Of a stretch of 17,312 bases of DNA, positions 14,559 to 17,312 are shown piece by piece; position 1 is the stretch's first letter, and the number at the start of each line of letters is the position of its first letter. The DNA is from Dehalococcoidia bacterium (lineage in GTDB: Bacteria; Chloroflexota; Dehalococcoidia; Bin125), in NCBI GenBank assembly GCA_007571275.1, contig RKRS01000040.1, forward strand, positions 1 to 17,312, read 5' to 3'. Below the pieces are notes generated by a model that was not told the origin of the DNA, searched no databases, and was given only the letters and a program-made list of their open reading frames with translations. The translations under genes and the position numbers were made by a program.

Positions 14559-15223
14559 TCGAGTCGCCTCTGTATGAGCAGACGTACGGCGAGCACGGTT
14601 GCCAGAGCAAACGCTGCGATCACCCCGACCACGAGCCACACGACCGGGCCGATTCCGAGACTGACCATCGCTGACGTATCGCTTCTCAGGACTGTCGGCG
14701 TCGCTGAGATGGCCACCGCTGGCGACGCTGACTCGTCAGCCACATCGTCTCCGGGATAGGCGACCAACAGCTCCACAGCGAGTTCGCGATCCAGCACAAT
14801 CTCATCTGCAGTCGGCTGCCTGGACACGTAGAACGGGAATAATCCCGAGTCCGTATCGCCATCCTCAGCAGACAGATTGATCCACCGCACGAGGTATCGG
14901 CCCGGCGGTAGCGCCGAGCCGACCGAGGCGCGCATCACATGGCGGTCGTCGTTGGAGATCTCCGCGACTGACAGCTCCCATTCCGAGACCTGATCACCGC
15001 TGATCTGCTTCAGGGTCATGTCATTCGCGCCGTCGTGACGGAACAGTTCCTGGGTGAAGCGGATACTGATCTCAGTTGGCGCCTCGCTCAGCACTTCCGC
15101 GAATGCCGGTACAGACGACTCATAGGCGGCGTGCGCTGACGCGCCAGGCGCAAACGCCCAGCTCGCCAGCGCCCCGAACGCCAGCGCGAGCCATAACCGC
15201 CATCTACTCGTCCTGAGCGTCAT
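14555..15223 (-). CDS. Membrane-anchored CopC-like protein
   Basis: A 222-residue CopC/YobA-like domain with a signal peptide ending ASA, so the mature protein starts at H31, the usual first copper ligand. The body has PTEISIRFTQELF (residues 49-61) and GRYLVRWINLSAEDGDTDSG (108-127). Where CopC proteins normally have DGH, this has DGD (121-123), so the second histidine ligand is replaced and copper affinity may differ. A C-terminal helix (193-215) anchors it. The start is uncertain: ATG 15223 gives the best signal peptide, but ATG 15232 and 15256 are in frame and none has a strong Shine-Dalgarno. It lies after the His-tailed lipoprotein and overlaps the TolB-like gene by ATGA. A second CopC unit sits in the downstream fusion. 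Confidence 0.8.
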   Translation of the reverse strand: MTLRTSRWRLWLALAFGALASWAFAPGASAHAAYESSVPAFAEVLSEAPTEISIRFTQELFRHDGANDMTLKQISGDQVSEWELSVAEISNDDRHVMRASVGSALPPGRYLVRWINLSAEDGDTDSGLFPFYVSRQPTADEIVLDRELAVELLVAYPGDDVADESASPAVAISATPTVLRSDTSAMVSLGIGPVVWLVVGVIAAFALATVLAVRLLIQRRLE

Positions 15224-15290
15224 GTCCACCATGATCGCTATGGTCGCTGTGCTCATCTTCTTGCATAGTGCGCTCTTCGGCTTGCATTTC
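15204..15290 (-). other. In-frame His/Asp-rich extension after an amber stop
   Basis: The frame of the lipoprotein gene continues after its TAG (15293-15291) for 28 codons to a second TAG at 15206-15204. The translation includes MQEDEHSDHSDHGGHDAQDE, with four His and many Asp/Glu, and it echoes the tail before the stop (HDEHAMHDDAQDM); both end in DAQD plus one residue. This looks like a longer metal-binding tail cut by a nonsense change, or a duplicated tail. Stop-codon readthrough is possible but speculative. As a stand-alone ORF it could start at ATG 15287, with no visible Shine-Dalgarno. It overlaps the alternative starts of the CopC-like gene in another frame. Confidence 0.45.
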
Positions 15291-15818
15291 CTACATGTCC
15301 TGCGCGTCGTCGTGCATTGCGTGCTCGTCGTGCGCTGGTGGTTCCAGACCCGCCAGCTCGGGCACGGCCGGTAGTGATTCGTTGCTCAACCACGCTTCGA
15401 GCGTCGCCTCAAACGTATGCGCCAGCGCATGGACAAGCCTTGACGGCTCGGCCGCTGCCTGGGCGTCATCGTTACGGAAGGCGACCAACAACGAATCAAG
15501 CCATGCGCCGTACTGCTCAACGTGTTCCTGAAGCTCGGGCGGCCAATCGACCCAGTCGAGCGCCTCACGCGCCCTGGTTGCCCAGATCACCGCGTCGGAT
15601 GGAATCCGCTGTTCCTCGCGGATGATCGGATCAAGATGGTGGTAGCGGAGTGGATCCAGCGGCTCCAGCGCCGCGAGGATCTGCGCTCGTTGTCCAGCCT
15701 CTTGCGCTTTCGCCGTATCGACCTGCAGCTGCTCAACAGCGCTGGAATCTGATTCGGAACAGGCGCTCAGGCCAATGGCCAGCGCCGACAAGACCAACAC
15801 AGACAGCAATACCTTCAC
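15291..15818 (-). CDS. Lipoprotein of unknown function with His/Asp-rich tail
   Basis: A 175-residue predicted lipoprotein. The signal sequence MKVLLSVLVL leads to the lipobox LSAC (residues 17-20, Cys20). The rest is mostly predicted helical, with RYHHLD (58-63) and a C-terminal tail HDEHAMHDDAQDM (163-175) that could bind metal such as copper. I do not recognise a family. The start is GTG 15818, where GGGTG lies 5 nt upstream; a TTG 12 codons earlier is less likely. The gene is followed by an in-frame His-rich extension beyond the TAG. It sits at the head of the CopC/TolB/CopCD block, 54 bp after the small anchored protein, so a periplasmic copper-binding role is an inference from context and the tail. 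Confidence 0.7.
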   Translation of the reverse strand: MKVLLSVLVLSALAIGLSACSESDSSAVEQLQVDTAKAQEAGQRAQILAALEPLDPLRYHHLDPIIREEQRIPSDAVIWATRAREALDWVDWPPELQEHVEQYGAWLDSLLVAFRNDDAQAAAEPSRLVHALAHTFEATLEAWLSNESLPAVPELAGLEPPAHDEHAMHDDAQDM

Positions 15819-15872
15819 AACATCACCCGTCCACAACAGGGAAGCTCCCTGCAAAATCTGACGGACAGACTG

Positions 15873-16244
15873 TCAACCAACGTCTGCCGCCGGGGGTGGC
15901 CGAATGGTGATGCGGGACGAGTGTGTGATCGCTCGTAACGGCTCGAAATCAAGTGTTGGTAAGAGGGTGACGCCGCGCTCATCGGCGGAGCGCGCGACCG
16001 CGATTTGGCCAGCCTCCGCCGGCGACGGTGGAAGTGGCTGCGCAGCGTCGTTCGCGGTCAACCGTGGTCCACGCTCGGTTGAGATCGTGCAATCCTTGAG
16101 CGTGAACTCCGCGACGACCGGCGCGGTGGGCTCGACGTGGTCGGCCACAATCGTCGATTCCGAATCTGGGGCGGCAGTACGAAGCAATACCGCGATGACG
16201 ATCGCGCAAATCAAACTGGCCAATAGCAGGAGCTGTCGCCTCAT
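15873..16244 (-). CDS. Small membrane-anchored protein, unknown function
   Basis: A 123-residue protein with one hydrophobic segment (LLLLASLICAIVIAVLL, residues 5-21) after the basic MRRQ, so it is a signal-anchored or secreted protein with about 100 external residues. The outer part is proline-rich near 70-76 and has single Cys52 but no motif that I recognise. ATG 16244 is the only start before the hydrophobic segment; the Shine-Dalgarno is weak and a TAGACT box lies 8 nt upstream, so a leaderless message is possible. As the first gene of the long minus-strand run, it is likely part of the copper/cytochrome operon. It is divergent from the haem-monooxygenase-like gene across 78 bp. Confidence 0.55.
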   Translation of the reverse strand: MRRQLLLLASLICAIVIAVLLRTAAPDSESTIVADHVEPTAPVVAEFTLKDCTISTERGPRLTANDAAQPLPPSPAEAGQIAVARSADERGVTLLPTLDFEPLRAITHSSRITIRPPPAADVG

Positions 16245-16322
16245 CTACACTCAGTCTATGCGTCGAATCGGTGGATGGATCGGCGTCACGGAGTGAGACA
16301 ACAGCCGAATGCGAGGCAAACC
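16245..16322. promoter_or_regulatory. Divergent promoter region
   Basis: This 78-bp gap separates the copper/cytochrome run (minus) from the IsdG-like gene (plus) and must hold both promoters. On the minus strand, TAGACT at about 16253-16258 is -10-like and close to ATG 16244, without a convincing -35. On the plus strand only GAGG (16313-16316), the Shine-Dalgarno for ATG 16323, is clear. A shared regulator site would couple haem turnover with the copper cluster, but no operator is visible. Confidence 0.3.
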
Positions 16323-16682
16323 ATGTATCTGGCCATGAACCGCTTCAGCGTCAACGTCGAACGCGAGGCCGAGTGGGAGCAGATCTGGAAAGAGCGAGAA
16401 ACGTATCTGCAGGAGGTTCCTGGCTTCGTGCAGTTCATGCTACTTCGAGGCGCGGAGCCCGGAGATTACATCTCCTACTCGGCCTGGGAAGACGCCGCCG
16501 CGTTTCACGCCTGGACACAGTCAGAGGCGTTCCGCAAAGGACATGCGCAGGGCACGCTCGCCGGCGTCCTGCAGGGGCCGCCGCAACTGGCGCTCTACGA
16601 ACCAGTGATCGCCGAGACGGCTGTCGAACGAAACGTGACTGATTCTCTGCCCGACCCGAACCGTCGCGGCCCACGTCACTAG
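16323..16682 (+). CDS. IsdG/HmoA-like haem-degrading monooxygenase (ABM domain)
   Basis: A 119-residue ABM-fold protein. It carries the haem-oxygenase signature of the IsdG/IsdI/HmoA group: N6 in MNRFSV (residues 5-10), W64 in FHAW (61-64) and H74 in RKGH (71-74), with the ten-residue W-to-H spacing that IsdG has (W66 and H76). PGFVQFMLLRG (33-43) and YSAWEDAAAF (52-61) are also typical. Such enzymes open haem with O2 to release iron, usually as small homodimers in the cytoplasm. ATG 16323 has GAGG 6 nt upstream; an in-frame ATG 16 codons earlier lacks support. The tail after residue 97 is polar and unlike the core family. It is divergent from the copper/cytochrome run. Confidence 0.82.
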   Translation: MYLAMNRFSVNVEREAEWEQIWKERETYLQEVPGFVQFMLLRGAEPGDYISYSAWEDAAAFHAWTQSEAFRKGHAQGTLAGVLQGPPQLALYEPVIAETAVERNVTDSLPDPNRRGPRH

Positions 16683-16857
16683 CGACCACCCAACCACCAT
16701 CCCCGACCGCGCCGTCCCCATCACTCTTGCACTCTTGAACAGTGGGACAGCAACTGAGCGACGGAAGCTACTTGGGCGCGGTGGTAGCCTGTGCCTACCT
16801 GTGAAATTTTTCCCGCACGTCTATGGGAATGACGCGGCGGGCTGAGAGGAATCAGAC
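16683..16857. promoter_or_regulatory. Intergenic region upstream of the SDR gene, short direct repeats
   Basis: No gene lies in these 175 bp. The first 35 bp are pyrimidine-rich. CACTCTTG occurs twice in tandem (16722-16729 and 16730-16737), and CCTGTG occurs twice, 10 bp apart (16788-16793 and 16798-16803), spacing that would place a bound protein on one face of the helix. No convincing -35/-10 pair is visible. GAGAGGA at 16844-16850 is a good Shine-Dalgarno for ATG 16858. Confidence 0.35.
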
Positions 16858-17312
16858 ATGGGAATGCTTGATGGCCGCGTGGCGATCGTCACCGGCGCAG
16901 GACGCGGAATTGGGGCTGAAACAGCCAAGCTGTTTGCGTCCGAAGGCGCCAAAGTCGTTGTCAACGACCTCGGTGGCGCGGTCGATGGTAGCGGCGCGGC
17001 CGCCGCTCCGGCCGACGAAGTAGTGGCTGCAATCCGCGATGCCGGCGGAGAGGCCGTCGCCAACTACTCGTCGGTGGCCGACTACAACGCGGCTGAAGGC
17101 ATCGTCAAAGACGCGCTGGACAACTTCGGCGACCTCGATATCGTCGTTAACACGGCGGGCATCCTGCGCGACCGCATGGTCTTCAACATGACCGAAGCGG
17201 AGTGGGATGCGGTTCTCGACGTCCACCTCAAGGGCCACTTCAACCTGACCAAGTACGCCTCGATCCACTGGCGCTCGGAGCGTAAAGGGCACTACCGCCT
17301 GATCAACTTCTC
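16858..17312 (+). CDS. Short-chain dehydrogenase, (3R)-hydroxyacyl-CoA type, cut by window edge
   Basis: The first 151 codons of a classical SDR. The NAD(P)-binding motif is TGAGRGIG (residues 12-19). The stretch NDLGGAVDGSG (36-46), then GGEAVANYSSV (63-73) and AGILRDRMVFNM (100-111), closely follow the (3R)-hydroxyacyl-CoA dehydrogenase part of peroxisomal multifunctional enzyme 2 and its bacterial homologues. The structural motif NNAG is NTAG here (98-101). The catalytic serine strand begins at LINFS where the window ends, so the Tyr-x-x-x-Lys is not visible. The start is supported by GAGAGGA 7 nt upstream of ATG 16858. It probably oxidises a 3-hydroxyacyl-CoA in beta-oxidation-like metabolism, in line with the acyl-CoA genes at the other end. 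Confidence 0.88.
   Translation, partial: MGMLDGRVAIVTGAGRGIGAETAKLFASEGAKVVVNDLGGAVDGSGAAAAPADEVVAAIRDAGGEAVANYSSVADYNAAEGIVKDALDNFGDLDIVVNTAGILRDRMVFNMTEAEWDAVLDVHLKGHFNLTKYASIHWRSERKGHYRLINF

Noticed and set aside
13929..14759. 276-codon plus-strand frame
   Set aside because: It is antisense to the propeller lipoprotein and the CopC-like gene, with no recognisable domain and no Shine-Dalgarno.

Overview
The window is about 17.3 kb of GC-rich, densely coding bacterial DNA with Shine-Dalgarno motifs, frequent GTG starts and short or overlapping gene junctions. Acyl-CoA metabolism genes sit beside a CopC/CopD/cytochrome c respiratory-type cluster, with CcdA and CPA2 membrane proteins. This mixture and the base composition fit a Chloroflexota (Thermomicrobia- or SAR202-like) or similar bacterium. 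That is an inference: no rRNA, tRNA or marker protein is present to settle it.

Layout. (1) 1-4229, minus strand, a CoA-metabolism block: GTG-started tandem CaiB/BaiF type III CoA transferases (4229-3027 and 3037-1751, overlapping by 11 nt), a gene remnant (1754-1650), a small GIY-YIG-like protein (1601-1200), a cluster of palindromic hairpin repeats (about 991-1226) and an acyl-CoA dehydrogenase cut by the left edge (923-1). (2) 4304-6060, plus strand: a 3-hydroxyisobutyrate-dehydrogenase-family enzyme and a CcdA-family membrane protein whose first transmembrane segment is at the C-terminus, apparently a circular permutation. (3) 16244-6057, minus strand, a long co-directional run: a small anchored protein, a lipoprotein with a His/Asp-rich tail, a membrane-anchored CopC-like protein, a TolB-like propeller lipoprotein, a CopC-CopD-cytochrome c fusion, two paralogous R2-like ferritin-fold proteins (one with all six diiron ligands, one with nearly all lost), an alpha/beta hydrolase and a CPA2-type cation/proton antiporter with an RCK domain. 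(4) 16323-17312, plus strand: an IsdG/HmoA-like haem-degrading monooxygenase candidate and a short-chain dehydrogenase of the (3R)-hydroxyacyl-CoA dehydrogenase type, cut by the right edge.

How they may work together. The genes from 15223 to 11329 are joined by ATGA overlaps and look like one copper-linked, cytochrome-containing envelope operon. CcdA (disulfide reduction for cytochrome c maturation) and the IsdG-like protein (haem turnover) fit a haem/copper theme, but this is only proximity. The diiron pair and hydrolase follow the operon and may be a separate oxidation module made of a catalytic subunit and a pseudo-enzyme partner. The flanking CoA transferases, acyl-CoA dehydrogenase, HIBADH-like enzyme and SDR suggest catabolism of an organic acid through CoA thioesters; the substrate cannot be read from the sequence.

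The most notable items are the permuted CcdA, the active/dead diiron pair, the CopC-CopD-cytochrome c fusion, and an amber stop followed in frame by a second His-rich tail.
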